Of a stretch of DNA of 30,085 nucleotides, positions 1 through 10,882 are shown piece after piece (position 1 is the stretch's first letter; the number at the start of each line of letters is the position of its first letter). The position numbers and the translations under genes were made by a program. Under the pieces are notes generated by a model. It did no database searches. It saw only the letters and a list, made by a program, of their open reading frames with translations, and had not been told where the DNA came from. The stretch comes from Daldinia sp. FL1419 (taxonomy: Eukaryota > Ascomycota > Sordariomycetes > Xylariales > Hypoxylaceae). The stretch is from NCBI GenBank assembly GCA_025201765.1, contig MU623596.1, positions 1 through 30,085 on the forward strand, given 5' to 3'.

Positions 1-1106
1 TATTAATTTATTTTATATTATAATATTTAATTATATAAATATATTATTATTTTATAAATTTTAAATTATAAAAAATAAAATAATTTTAAATATATTTTTA
101 TAATTTTTATTTTATTTTTAATTACACCCCCTAAACATTTGACAGTACTATTTTAAACTTGTATATAAGCTGCTAAGGGCTTGATTTTTATATATAGACT
201 TTTTAAGTATACGCAAATTGCTAGCTTTTTTTTAATAATTTCTCAATTAGATTTCTAAATTTTTGGAATAATGTTGTATTAAATTTTTAAAATATTAATA
301 AAATTTTTTAAAATTTTAATAATTAATATTACTATTTAATTTATAAGATAATAATTAAATATCATCTTAATCTATTAATTTATAATTAATAATAGGTTTA
401 TAAAACCATCATCTAATTCCTCAATATTATAAAAATTAAAAATTAATTTTACTCCTAGGATTTTATTAATATATTTAGGTATTTAATTTATTTAATATTT
501 AATTTTAATAATAATATATATTTTACAATTAATTATTTTAATTTTTTTAATTTAAACTTTAATATTTACTTTAATAAGGATTTTTAATACTTGTGAATTT
601 AAATATCTTAATTTTAAATACTATTTAAATACATTTATTATTAATATTTACTTTTTTTAATTAAATTTATTATGTTATATATAAAATATTAATTTAGATA
701 TTTTAAAAAAGATGTTCTTAAGTACGAACTAATCAAAACAATTAATAAATTTAGTTATAATTTTATTATTTTAAAGTTTTAAATAAATATGTTTTTAGCG
801 GTTGTTCTACTAATATCTTTATTTTTTAAAAATTTGTAAAAATATAAGATTATAAATGAAATTTAAATAATATATTATATCCAAAAACCTAATTTTTATA
901 ATATTATTAATGTATTTAATTTTAATATTAATATATTTATAATCTAATATTTGGACCTTATTATTTCTAATGATGATATATTTTTTTAAAAAAAATTTTT
1001 TATAATTAATAAATCTTAATATTTAATTAAAGATGTATATTATAATTTTTAAATTTAATATAATTAAATTTTTTAAAGAATAGTGATTTACATTATAAAT
1101 AACACT
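1..1106. other. AT-rich, RIP-like DNA without a readable gene
   Basis: This stretch is made almost entirely of A and T, and stops are dense in all frames. I see no coding region. One patch (about 119-235) keeps clearly more G and C than its surroundings, including a CCCCC run and CTGCTAAGGGCTTG, so it was mutated less or is of different origin. The stretch ends at the 5-base target duplication of the downstream retrotransposon. It most likely derives from older repeats degraded by RIP; that is inference from composition only. Confidence 0.6.
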
Positions 1107-1111
1107 TATAA
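1107..1111. repeat. Target site duplication, left copy (TATAA)
   Basis: TATAA lies directly before the TGT that opens the 5' LTR. The identical TATAA lies directly after the AACA that closes the 3' LTR (7939-7943). A 5-base duplication is the usual size for Ty1/copia and Ty3 integrases. Because the context is AT-rich, chance identity is not negligible, but both LTR ends were fixed independently by aligning the LTR copies. Confidence 0.75.
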
Positions 1112-1290
1112 TGTGGGAATGTTAGTCATGTGATCATGGTGGTACAGATTTATTTTAATCTTATATTTAATTTTACGTATTTTAGTTTTCAACTAAAATA
1201 TATTCTTTTTTAAAACAACTACTTTTTACTAAATTAATTTGAATATTCTTATTTTATTATTGTATATAATGGTATTTTATTTATTTAATA
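1112..1290 (+). repeat. 5' LTR of copia element A
   Basis: This LTR aligns without gaps over 179 bases to 7760-7938 and 26511-26689. It begins TGTGGGAATGTT and ends TTTAATA, where the 3' LTR ends CTAACA. Every mismatch I could align among the three copies is a C/T or G/A transition. It retains G-rich words such as CATGGTGG, so here the + strand was the main target of C-to-T change. Confidence 0.9.
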
Positions 1291-2559
1291 TTGATTAGTG
1301 ATTGATGATAAGTTGATTATAGATTAGTTAGGTACCTAAAAGGGAGGAGATAGCTTCAGTACTGAATCTTAATAAGAAAAAATAAGCAACCTCGAGATTT
1401 TATGTTCCAGTGTATGGTCTTAAGTCTGAAATTTTATGTTATTATATATGATTTTAGGAACAACTTGCATTAACTTAAGATTTTTAGAAGGTGGAAATAA
1501 TTTTAGCGTTGAATTTATAATTTAAGGTATATGTTTATTACGTACAAATAAATGATATCAAAATTTCCTTTGTTAATAAAATGATTTTGAGAAAATTTGT
1601 ATTAATTGAATTATTACACATTTATTACATATTTATATTTACAACGCATATTTATATTTATTATAGTATTATAATATATTAAAAGAAGGTAATAATATTA
1701 AAAATTGCGTTGTGTTTTTACTTTATTAATAAATTTTAAATTTTATTTAAATTTTTTTTCCAACCCCACCTAAAAAGTTTTACATATTATAACTACAACT
1801 ACTACTACCTAAAAGTTTAATATTTAAGGAAAAAATAGTTTAGTATCTTATAAAATAATTTTATAAAACAAAACCAATATAATTTCTTTTTATAATAATA
1901 TATTTATTTATTTCTTTTTACTATTTTTTTATTATAATAATCAATATTTTTATTATTTTAATTATAATATTACACCCCACCCATTCTTTCTAAACTTGTT
2001 ACAATTAACAATTAATATAATTAAATTAATAAAAAAATTTTAACTAAAATATATTAATAATAAATAATTAAATATTAATTTTAATATTATTGATGTAATA
2101 ATTATTTTAGTAGTTTGAATTAATACATATATGGTTAAGAATATAATAAACTACAATAAAAACACAATTAACAAAAATTTATAGTATGTTTTTAAAAATA
2201 ACTTCCACAATTAAACTCCAACCCATTTTATTAAGATTTAACATTCATTATATATTAAAATTAAAAAATATTTTAAATTCTATAATATTTTCATCAAAAC
2301 AACATAAAATAATTTATATACACTTGCAACTATTATTAATATAAAGTTATTTTTTAAATTCTTTTAAGATGAAGTGAATGATTTGTTAAGAACTTACTTT
2401 TTTAAATTTAAATTTTTAATTAATTTAACATACTTATATTTATTAAAAATTATAGTAGAAATTGTTATAATCAAAATAAAACCAACAACAGCAACATTAA
2501 CACCACAATTTTTAATTACAATTATACAATTTTATTCAATGTAATTTATGAACCCTTAA
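1291..2559 (+). other. Retrotransposon leader between 5' LTR and gag
   Basis: This is the untranslated leader or unreadable 5' part of element A. The first ~60 bases are strongly conserved with copy B (26690 onward), including the words GATTATAGATTAGTTAGG and GGGAGGAGATAG, and probably contain the primer binding site, which I could not match to a tRNA. Around 1.6-1.75 kb the mutation bias flips from C-poor to G-poor. No gene is visible. Confidence 0.6.
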
Positions 2560-3650
2560 CCAATACCTCAAACACCCCAACCAATTCTAACACCCCAACC
2601 AATTCCAATATCCCAACCTATTCTAGTACTTTAACCTATTCTAGTACCTTAATAGGCTCCATAAGTTCTTCAAATATTATAACAACCAATACCTCTGGTA
2701 CAACAATAAACAATCTCTTAAATACCTTAAATACCTTAACAAACTCAAACAATTCTTTAATATTAACCAGTTTAGATGTTTTTAATAAATAACTTTGTAC
2801 AATAAGGTTAATATATAAATAATATAAAAACTCAACCAAAAATAACATAATAATTTATCATAAGATTATCTATTTACAAACAAAAAAAACAACTAATAAC
2901 ACAAAAATCTCAATTTCTTAATTTATTAACTAAATTATATCCTAATAATAACCTTAAATTTAAAAATAAAAAATATAAAATACTAAATAAATAAATTTAA
3001 ATTTTTTTATTTTGTTATTATAAGTTTGGAATTGGATTTAATTTATATACTAATACCTATAATACTATATTGAAAGGAGTAGTTTTAAAATTTTTTTATA
3101 AATATTTTATGTAATAAGATTTTAATTTCAATATAATAATCAATAAAACACACAACTTTTTTTATATTAGCGAGAATTTTTAAATATATATATCCAAATA
3201 AAAAAACATAATAATTAAAAATATTATATAAAATAATCTTAAAAAAACTTTACTTAAATACCTTAAAATATTAATTATTTAAATGCAATATATTTATAAA
3301 GATTTATCAATCAACTATACTAAAAAAATCCACCTTAAAGAAAGTTTATACCATATTATACAAAAACATCCAACATTCTTACCCATCTTTCTTTAACAAT
3401 CCAACATATTTAAAAACATTTATACCAATTTTTAAATAATAATAAATAATATATATTAAAACTTTCTTAATAAATATAAAATAAAAAACAATCATTACTA
3501 TACCAATCAAACTTATTAAAATAACTAAAAACCTTATTAAATAAATTAAAACAAAAATAAATATTTTAACAATCAAAAATACTTTAATAATAAAAATAAA
3601 AAAAAAAAATGTTTTATTTATGGTAAATTAAATTATTAATCTATTAAATA
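2560..3650 (+). pseudogene. Degenerate gag of copia element A
   Basis: Read on the + strand in the frame that contains position 3013 as a first codon base. The N-terminal part (about 2573-2860) is Gln/Pro-rich, with a hexapeptide repeat of the P-I-x-x-P-Q type in which many Gln codons are now TAA or TAG. The middle (3013-3200) reads KFGIG, LYTNTYNTILKG and KFFYKYF, matching the fungal copia capsid region (…YHAAYSTMLKGRA..FYYDK… in the family as I recall it). The end (3610-3648) reads C-F-I-Y-G-K-L-N-Y-stop-S-I-K-Y, a CCHC zinc knuckle in which one Cys, the Trp and the His are changed as transitions predict. The frame is unbroken by indels, and copy B confirms it. The start codon cannot be fixed. 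Confidence 0.8.
2573..2644 (+). repeat. Four 18-base tandem units in gag
   Basis: Four imperfect 18-base units lie at 2573-2590, 2591-2608, 2609-2626 and 2627-2644 (first unit CACCCCAACCAATTCTAA), with a decayed fifth unit after them. In the gag frame each encodes one hexapeptide of a Pro/Gln-rich tract. Copy B carries the same units near 27975-28045 with different transitions, so the array predates the RIP of both copies. Confidence 0.75.
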
Positions 3651-5034
3651 TCCTATATATAAATAATATAATAAATATAATAAATAATATTAATATATAT
3701 AAAAACAGGAAATAAGAAATATTAAAAAGAATTTCACAACCTTCTTTATTAATTATAAAAAAATTAATATTAATTACAACAATAACAATAATAATGGTAA
3801 TAATAATGATTTTAATATATGATATATACAACATATTAACAATAAATATAATAATAATAATTAGGTTTAATTATTAATTATATAATATTTTATAAATTAT
3901 AATAAAATTAATAATCTTTAAATTATTAATATCCTTATAAATTAAATAATTTTCTATACATTTATTACAACAAACATCTTTAACAATAATTATAAATATT
4001 TTTTAAATACAACCTTAAATCCCCCTTCCATATTTTATTTTAAAAACTAATATTCTTATACATTTCAAAACATTTTATTTAATATTAAAATAGTTGAAAT
4101 ATTATTAGGAAATGAGATATAAATAAAAATATTATAATATATATATCCTAATATTAAAATAAATATATTTATAGTAAGAATATATATTATATAATTTAAT
4201 AATTATTTAAAATAAAGGAATTTTAATATTATTAATATACTTACTCTATTTAAAATTATTTAATTTTATATTATATCTTATAATATATTATTCTTATTAT
4301 GTTTTTGTGATATGGATTGTTTGGGAATTTTTTTAAATAACATTAAAAATATACTCATTTATAAGAATAAATATTATTTTATTATTTAAAAATAAGGATA
4401 TTTATAATTTCTATTTAATAATAAAGAATAAATAATTATATATTATTATTTGATTAAAGAAGAATTATAATAGATATATAAATATTTTAATTATTTAATT
4501 ACAAACCAACTCTATCACATTTTTACAAAAACTAAATATAATAAATTAAATTAAATAATTATTAAAAAAATTAATAAATATTATTACCAATATTAAATAT
4601 ATAATAATATATTAAAATAATTTAAATTCATTATAAAAAATAACATCAATTTTAATTATAATATTTATATTAATATAATATATATTAAAGGTAAATTAAT
4701 TTTTTATACTATTAATAAAATTATATTATTTTAAATAATAAAATTCTTTAAAAATATAATAGCAAAATACATATAAAATACATTAAAAATAATATGGATT
4801 AATAATTATTTTAAATTACCTAATAATTTGATATTTAATGCTAATATTAATTTTATAATTAATGAGTTTATTTTAAATGTGAAAACATTATTAATATCTA
4901 TCAAAAAAATACCTATTAAAATATATAATTTAATTGGAAAGGTTAAATGATATTATGGCCTATTGTAATAAGTATATAAAGTAATATTAAAAGATTTTTA
5001 AGGTATTTAAACCAATATTTATTACATTTTATAA
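3651..5034 (+). other. Presumed protease and integrase core of element A, unreadable
   Basis: By position this stretch should encode the aspartic protease and the catalytic integrase core of the copia polyprotein. Mutation is so heavy that I could not place the D-[TS]-G, HHCC or DDE residues with confidence. Copy B covers it to the end of the window and adds little. Minus-strand open stretches here (for example 3628-3834) are very rich in Ile, Leu and Phe and are side effects of base composition, not genes. Confidence 0.5.
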
Positions 5035-5532
5035 ATGGTTATGAAAGTTGTTAATGATACAATAGGACCAAATAATTTAATACCAACATTACTTATATTT
5101 AAAATATATTTAAAATTAACAAATAATTTACTACCTTCTTCTTCTATTATTATTTGAGTTACAATTATTAAGAAAGTAATAAATAAAATTTACAAATTTA
5201 AAATTAAATAATAAATCAACAATATTCTAGGTATAAGAAATGAATTAAATGTATTAGATATATTGAACCTACTTCTTCAATTTAAAATATATATTTATCA
5301 TAAGAATAATGGCTGGACTAACCCTTATAAATTAATTGCTCAAAATAGTAAAACCTATATTATTAAAATAAACAGAAGATTAATTAATTTTAAAATCACA
5401 ATTGTAAAATTATATTTTTGTAATAAATTTACCTATATTTTAAATTTTATAAATGAAGATTTTGATTATAAGTATGACGATGGTAATAAATATATTCCCA
5501 AAATTAAAACACCTATAACAAAACAATCATAA
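5035..5532 (+). pseudogene. Integrase C-terminal region of copia element A
   Basis: Same frame as gag. From 5041 it reads MKVVNDTIGPNNLIPTLL, the hallmark of fungal copia integrases just before their C-terminal domain (a V-N-D-T-x-G-P-x-x-L-V-P-T-L-L signature as I recall the family). From 5263 a stop-free 89-codon stretch reads NNGWTNPYKLIAQNSKTY and then RLINFKITIVKLYF, the GWTGPYKL..NFRSTVVKPYY-type integrase tail. Gly-to-Asn, Arg-to-Lys and Pro-to-Leu changes are all transitions. This is the least damaged coding stretch of the element. In this element type it lies inside a gag-pol polyprotein, so the open frame is not a separate gene. Confidence 0.85.
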
Positions 5533-6044
5533 AAATAACCTTTTAAAAATAGGAATAGACTTTAATTAACAAATTCTTATAATATAGCTTACTTATTTTT
5601 TAAAAAAATAACTAATATAAAACTATTATTATAATTATATTAAGAAAGAAAAATTATTACCTTAAATTAACCATTTAAAACAATAAATACACAAAAAATT
5701 AAAAAACTCATCAAACAAAGAATGTTCTCATTTAAAAAATATAACAAAACAAAACACAAGAATATTTAATTATTCAAATTACAAATTATCCATAAAATTA
5801 AAGGAAAGGGTATTAATAAATTATATAAAAAATCACAATTTATTATTTAAAATTATAATAATAAAAAAAAAAAAAAATATTTATACAATTATTTATAATT
5901 TAATATTTCAGCCAATAGGTTATTGTTGCACTCATTCCATCTTTACAATAACAAACTAAAAAAATAATTATATAACTCCATAATATTATATAAACATATA
6001 CCCAATTAAATACTAACTTAAACTATACTATTATTATTATATTA

Positions 6045-6911
6045 CCTAAAGAATTCAAAAATCATTTTCCTAAAGATATTATAATAATTATTATAAAACC
6101 ACTTTATAAAATAATTAAAATTAATATATATTAATAGGTGATTTATTTTAAATACTATTGTAAGAAACTTTTCATAATTACATCAACTTATAACCCATAT
6201 TTTTTAATTTCAGAATCATCTAACTAATTTAATTTGATTGGAATGTAAACTAACAATACATTCAAAATATCAAATAAAATATTTAATAAACTAAAAAAAA
6301 ATAAAATAAAAAAAATTAGATTTAAAGCAAAACCCAAATCATATTTTAATAAAAATATTCTATTAATATTTAATAATTATATTATCTCAATTAATAATAA
6401 TAATAATATTTATTTATATTAGAAAGAATAAAATAAGAAAATTGCACTAATTCAAAACAAAAAGGATAATACCACTTAACAATATATACAACAACAAACC
6501 CATAATATTTATATTATTTTTATTTATCAACCCAAAACAACATTTAATATATATAAAACAATTTAATATAAAAAACCCAAAAAAACCAAAATCAACAAAC
6601 TTAATAAACATCTTCAATAACAACTAAACAACCTACCACAAAAACTCCAATATATTAAACTAAATCTTATTATAATAAAAATCTTTATATTTATTAACAA
6701 ATTATTTACAAATAACAAAAACCTTAATTTTCAAATTAATTACAAAATCTTTATCACTAACAAAACTATAACAAATAAATCATTTATTATAATTAATAAT
6801 CTAATTCATTAAAGCTTTACAAAATATAAATAAGTTATTTGAAGTGTTTTAACAAACAAAATCTATACTATAATACATAATATAAATATAACTATTACAA
6901 TTAAAATAACA
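6045..6911 (+). pseudogene. Reverse transcriptase and RNase H of copia element A
   Basis: Read in the frame with 6045 as a first codon base. It runs PKEFKNHFPKD, then KPLYKI, then STYNPYFLIS, and at 6243-6260 M-stop-T-N-N-T. This matches the copia RT series KPLYGIxEAG, STYDPC and MQTDDT, with both catalytic Asp codons now AAC and AAT (Asn). Further on, QYIQQ (from 6480) and QPKTTFNIYK match the conserved QYIQQRARG..QPEATFDLS block. After a one-stop gap, INKLNKHLQ and FIFINKLFTNNKDLNFQI-like residues (6591-6745) give the RNase H start, and SVLTNKIYTIIHNI (6843 onward) its end. The frame differs from gag-integrase, so an indel or frameshift lies between 5533 and 6044. Confidence 0.85.
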
Positions 6912-7759
6912 ATAACATCTATATTTAACAAAATCCAACTCCTTATAACATTTATAATCATATATACTAACTCATTCTCACTTTATAAATATCTTATCAA
7001 ATTCAAAATAATAAAGAAAAAACAATTAATAATCAATATTATATTATTTCAACAATTTTACAAACAACAAAAAATCAACAATATACAATAAATTTACAAA
7101 CAAAATAATCCAACCAATACAATAATAAAATTTAATGCTAATAAAACTTTTACAACATTTATTAATATCAATTATTTTATATTGAGATTATAAGGTTGGA
7201 TTAAATGAACCTAAACAATACAAACAATATTAATCATTTCCTTCAATCAATTCAACAATTCAAACAAATAAACAAATATAGTTTTTAAAAAAAAAAAAAT
7301 TGTTAGATGGGATTATACATTACTATTATACATTATTATATATTTTAGAATGGTTGATTGTTACACTTTCGAATAGAGCTCAAACCATTAATTTATAAAC
7401 CCTCACTTTTCATTTATTAATAAATTTTCCTTAATCATCTTCATATATTTTTGATAGTATTTTTATTAATAAAATATATTTAATTGTGAGATACCCCAGA
7501 TTATTAATACTAACCTCAATAACCACTAATTTACAATGTTATAACATTACTCATTCCATTAAAATATTAATTTAATGTTTTTTAAGATACAAATTTATAT
7601 TATTTTATAAAAGAATTATTAATTATTTTAGTGTAGGTAGGAGTAAAAGGAAGATTACAGAAAAAAACCAATCTTAATGTATTTAAACACTTAAGATTAT
7701 AACCCTAACTAACACTTATTAATATCACATGATTTTGCAAAAAAAGAAAAAATTACTAA
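6912..7759 (+). other. 3' end of copia element A before the 3' LTR
   Basis: A G-poor, C-retaining stretch after RNase H. The polyprotein should end shortly after 6911. The rest is probably the 3' untranslated region with the polypurine tract; the words GTAGGAGTAAAAGGAAG at about 7635 and AAAAAGAAAAA just upstream of the LTR are possible remnants. No gene is seen. Confidence 0.5.
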
Positions 7760-7938
7760 TATAAGAATGTTGATCATATAACCATAATAATATAAACCCA
7801 CTTTAATCTTATATTTAACTCCACATATTTTAATCTCCAACTAAAATACATTCTTTCTTAAAACAACCACTTTTTACTAAATTAATTTAAATACCCTCAT
7901 TTTACTATTGTATGCAATGGTACCTTATTCATCTAACA
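7760..7938 (+). repeat. 3' LTR of copia element A
   Basis: This 179-base LTR is collinear with 1112-1290. It begins TATAAGAATGTT (first G mutated to A) and ends CATCTAACA. It keeps C and lost G (ACCATAATAATATAAACCCA against ATCATGGTGGTACAGATTTA in the 5' LTR). The two LTRs of one element were therefore mutated on opposite strands. Confidence 0.9.
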
Positions 7939-7943
7939 TATAA
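7939..7943. repeat. Target site duplication, right copy (TATAA)
   Basis: Identical to 1107-1111 and directly adjacent to the 3' LTR end. Confidence 0.75.
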
Positions 7944-9468
7944 TGTTTATTATAAATATTATTTTTAATTTTAAGGTTATTATTTATTTTAATAATTAAT
8001 TCTTATTTTCCTAATTAATTATATTATTTTTATTTTTTTTTTTTTGGGGGGGTTATTGAAAATTTTTATTTTTATTACTAATTTAAAATCACACTTGATT
8101 TTTTTTTATATAAATATATTAAATTATATATTAGTTTTAAAATATTTAAAACACTTTAATTTAATAATATAAAAACATTTTTTAATTTTATAAAAATTTA
8201 AATAAATTTTACATTCATTATACTTATATTTGTATATTAATGGATATAAATATTAATTAATATTTATATTATTTTTCTTTTATTTGTTTAAATTATTTTA
8301 ATATTTATTTAATTATTTATTTTATTTAATTAATTTTTCTTTATAAAAATTTTCTTCTTTATTAAAATTATTAAAATTATTATTTTTATGGTAGGTAGTA
8401 AAAGCACCTTTATAAACCTTTCCTTTTCCTTTTTAATTTATATTTATAATATAGATATAATTTTTAAAAAAATAAATAATATCTCCAAAAATTAATATTC
8501 CATTATTAATTTTCTTTTAATATATTATTGTTTAAATAAATGCTTATTTTTAAAACATTAATATTATTATTTATAAAGTAATTAAAAACCATTCTTATGG
8601 ATTAATAATAATAATAAATTTTTTATTTATTTTATATAATATAACTATTTTTTAAAAAATAATTTATTTTTCTTAATTTTTAAATTATTTCAAAAGTAAT
8701 ATTGTTACTTTTTTATAATATTTTCTTACCTTATATTTATTAGAATTAATATTAAAAATCTTTTTAAAAGTAATATATTTCTTTTAAATATTTTAAATTA
8801 AAAATGAAATTAATATTTAATAAAATTTTAATATAATTTTTACTATATAATTTGAAAATTGGATCAATTTATTATATTTAATATTATATAAAATCATAAT
8901 TTATATATATATTTATATATTTTTATTATAATAAAATTTTTTAATTGGTATAAATTGGTTTATATTGTAAGGGTAAATATCTATAATAAAACTATTGGGT
9001 ATATTTATTACGTTATTTCATTTATTTTTTTTAAAGATTAACAAATTATTTGAGTTTTTAGAGTTAGTTTTATAATCTTTAATATTTGATTATATTGGCT
9101 AAAAGATCAAAAAAAATAAAGGTTTCTTTATTAAATTAATATTTTTTAAATTTAACTAATTCCACATATTTAAATTGTAGGCCAAAACTATAAAAACCTA
9201 ATTTTATATTTCTTAGTCATTGAATGTAAACAATTGACTTTCTTTTGTAATATTTTTGAATAATATTATTTAATTAGATATAATTAAGGTTATATTAAAT
9301 ATATATTTATGCGATACAATTAGGTTAATATTAATTATATATTTATATTAGGATACAATTAAAATTCTTAATTATTATATAATATACAAAGAAAAATTAT
9401 AATTATAAAATTTAAATTATTATTATTATTCTTAAAATTTTAAAATAAAGTAATAAGGCTTTTTATGG
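7944..9468. other. AT-rich, RIP-like DNA without a readable gene
   Basis: This is strongly AT-rich, but unlike element A it keeps scattered G and C on both strands. It contains a T13G7 run at 8033-8052. Stops are dense in all frames and I recognise no transposon protein. It is probably an older degraded repeat; the right edge is sharp, at the solo LTR. Confidence 0.6.
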
Positions 9469-9473
9469 AATTA

Positions 9474-9597
9474 TGTGAGATGGACCCACATGACTTAGTC
9501 ATGTGGCTCCAGGATTCATTCTCTAAGAGAGTTTAGTGTTTGTAAAAAAAAAAAAAAAAACTTAGCTTTTAATATATCATCCTTTCGCAATTCAACA
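9474..9597 (+). mobile_element. Solo LTR with 5-base target duplication
   Basis: A 124-base segment starts TGTGAGATGG and ends GCAATTCAACA, with the TG..CA ends of an LTR. It is flanked by the perfect direct repeat AATTA (9469-9473 and 9598-9602). Near its start is a 9-base inverted repeat with a 3-base loop (9486-9506, CCACATGAC TTA GTCATGTGG). It also holds an A17 run (9544-9560). GTCATGTGG resembles GTCATGTGA in the copia LTRs of this window, but the rest does not align, so this is a different family. It shows little RIP, as expected for a short single sequence. The end lies about 155 bases beyond the lipase stop codon. Calling it LTR rather than MITE is inference. Confidence 0.7.
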
Positions 9598-9756
9598 AAT
9601 TATTGTAAGGGAGAGAATTTTTCCACGCTATTTTTAGGCTTATTAATCCAACATTACGCCATAAGGTAGGCCCTAGCTACTGGAATAGCAACATCGAGAA
9701 GTTTCCTATCCAAGGAACATTGCACATCAACAAGGCCGTTAGCCTAGGTCTACAGC

Positions 9757-10882
9757 TTATAAATCCTCTTTGGCGAGCATATCAACTATATCAAGATAGA
9801 ATGCTATGGCGTTGAAACTTTTACCGGTCAGCGCGCTCATAAACATAGAAAGTATCTAGACTTACTTTGGTCCTCGGCCCATCCACTTTAGCAAGGTCCA
9901 TCTAAGGTGATTTGTCCAGTTAATTAGGTCTAAGTGACTGACACCTACGAGGGTCCCCTTGTATGAACCCCATTTTGCACTCGCTACACTAACTAGGCCG
10001 TCATTAGGCCCTTCCGTATTGTTAATTATCTTATGGGAATGTCGAAAAGGTGAAAGAAGAGGAGGTTGGTCCATCATGGCCCCGTACGAGAAATAGCGAA
10101 CGGTCGGGTCGTCCGGCGTTCGCGGGTTGAAGCTTTCCGTCATGTATTTCGGAGTAAGTTGCTCGAACGCGCCCGTATCCACGCCTACGCCTTGGACAAG
10201 TTCATATATGCTGGGGAGTCTCTCTGCACCAATCTCGCTGAATACATAGTCGGCGAAGGCACTCCCTCGATGAGGGGAGGCCACGGTGACCAAAGACTTC
10301 ACATTCACGTTCTTGGGTTGGAGATGAGATATCATGTATCTAGCATCTAGCCCACCCATAGAGTGGGCGATGATGTTTACGCTCCTGTCCCGCGCAACGT
10401 CGGCAATACTGCGAGCTAGCTTTTCAGCTCTCTGCTCGATACTGCCGGATGGAGGCACGCTTGCTGTTATAACTTCGATCCCGTTAGCCCTTAAGGCATC
10501 TGTGATTCCGCGCCAGTAGTGAATCGCGGGAAGCCATCCTCCAGCAAGACGAATTTCGGCAAATCCTAATAAGCCGTGCGCGAGGACGATTGGGTATTTA
10601 GGAGTAGCTAAGGATTATGTTAGTCGTCTATAGACCCAAAAATCTTTTAAGGGGTAAGTTGTTGGTACCGTAGTGTTCTCTTATAGCGGCATAATCATCA
10701 TATATGGGTTTCCCGAGGTCCTTTAGCCTGGGGTCGTCATCGTGTTGGGAAGAATAAGTTCTCGAGTCCCTGGGCGAGAGTAGCTGAGGATGCTTGGCTG
10801 AGTAGGCGAATTTACCATTCAATAGGTGAGAGAGGATAGGAGATCTCGAGTAATTCCTGATAGCGCGATGGGGTAGACTCAT
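9757..10882 (-). CDS. Tgl2-like mitochondrial triacylglycerol lipase (alpha/beta hydrolase), two introns
   Basis: Three exons (10882-10669, 10607-9866, 9817-9757) join to 338 residues. The joins restore expected family sequence: REHY/ATPKYPIVLAHG across intron 1 and GRGP/NFNAIAFYLDIVD across intron 2. The oxyanion-side motif AHGLLGF is at 81-87 and the nucleophile elbow AHSMGG at 152-157 (Ser154). The likely acid is Asp274 in EGPNDGLVS and the likely His is His296 in GVSHLDLINW. The first ~37 residues are rich in Arg and Ser and lack acidic residues, as in a mitochondrial presequence. Family members such as yeast Tgl2 hydrolyse short-chain di- and triacylglycerols and are mitochondrial. ATG 10882 is the first Met of exon 1. 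The gene appears intact, with no RIP stops although AT-rich DNA is about 300 bases away. It is oriented away from the RTA1-like gene. Substrate is not shown by sequence. Confidence 0.9.
9818..9865 (-). other. Intron 2 of the lipase gene (48 bases)
   Basis: Donor GTAAGT, branch-like CTGAC, acceptor AAAG. Reading through gives an immediate stop after GRGPK. Splicing adds the conserved C-terminal tail ending in ...MLAKEDL. Confidence 0.85.
10608..10668 (-). other. Intron 1 of the lipase gene (61 bases)
   Basis: Donor GTACCA (unusual after the GTA), branch site GACTAACAT, acceptor CCTTAG. An in-frame TAA just before the acceptor rules out a longer second exon, and the join restores EHYATPKYP. 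Confidence 0.85.

Larger units (their letters stand above)
1112..7938 (+). mobile_element. Full-length Ty1/copia LTR retrotransposon, RIP-inactivated (copy A)
   Basis: The element is 6,827 bases long with 179-base LTRs at 1112-1290 and 7760-7938, TG..CA-type ends and TATAA target duplications. On the + strand I can read, through many stops, a Gln/Pro-rich gag with a CCHC knuckle, the integrase C-terminal region (5035-5532), reverse transcriptase and RNase H (6045-6911). Integrase before reverse transcriptase is the copia (Pseudoviridae) order. Most stops fall where Gln, Arg or Trp codons are expected, as CpA-to-TpA mutation on either strand would give. The two catalytic Asp codons of RT both read as Asn. 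The 5' LTR and first few hundred bases keep G and lose C. From about 1.7 kb onward the + strand keeps C and loses G. The element is dead; a second copy starts at 26511. Confidence 0.93.

Noticed and set aside
2636..2848. 70-codon minus-strand open frame with Val/Leu/Glu repeats
   Set aside because: It is the antisense of the gag Pro/Gln repeat region. The + strand frame matches copia gag and continues into capsid and zinc knuckle, so the minus frame is a shadow.
3379..3834. Minus-strand hydrophobic open frames (3379-3576, 3628-3834; likewise 29030-29266 in copy B)
   Set aside because: They look like membrane proteins only because AT-rich DNA encodes Ile, Leu, Phe and Tyr. They lie antisense to gag and its zinc knuckle.
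10066..10519. Plus-strand open frames over the lipase (10066-10350, 10334-10519)
   Set aside because: Antisense shadows of the well-supported minus-strand lipase exon 2.
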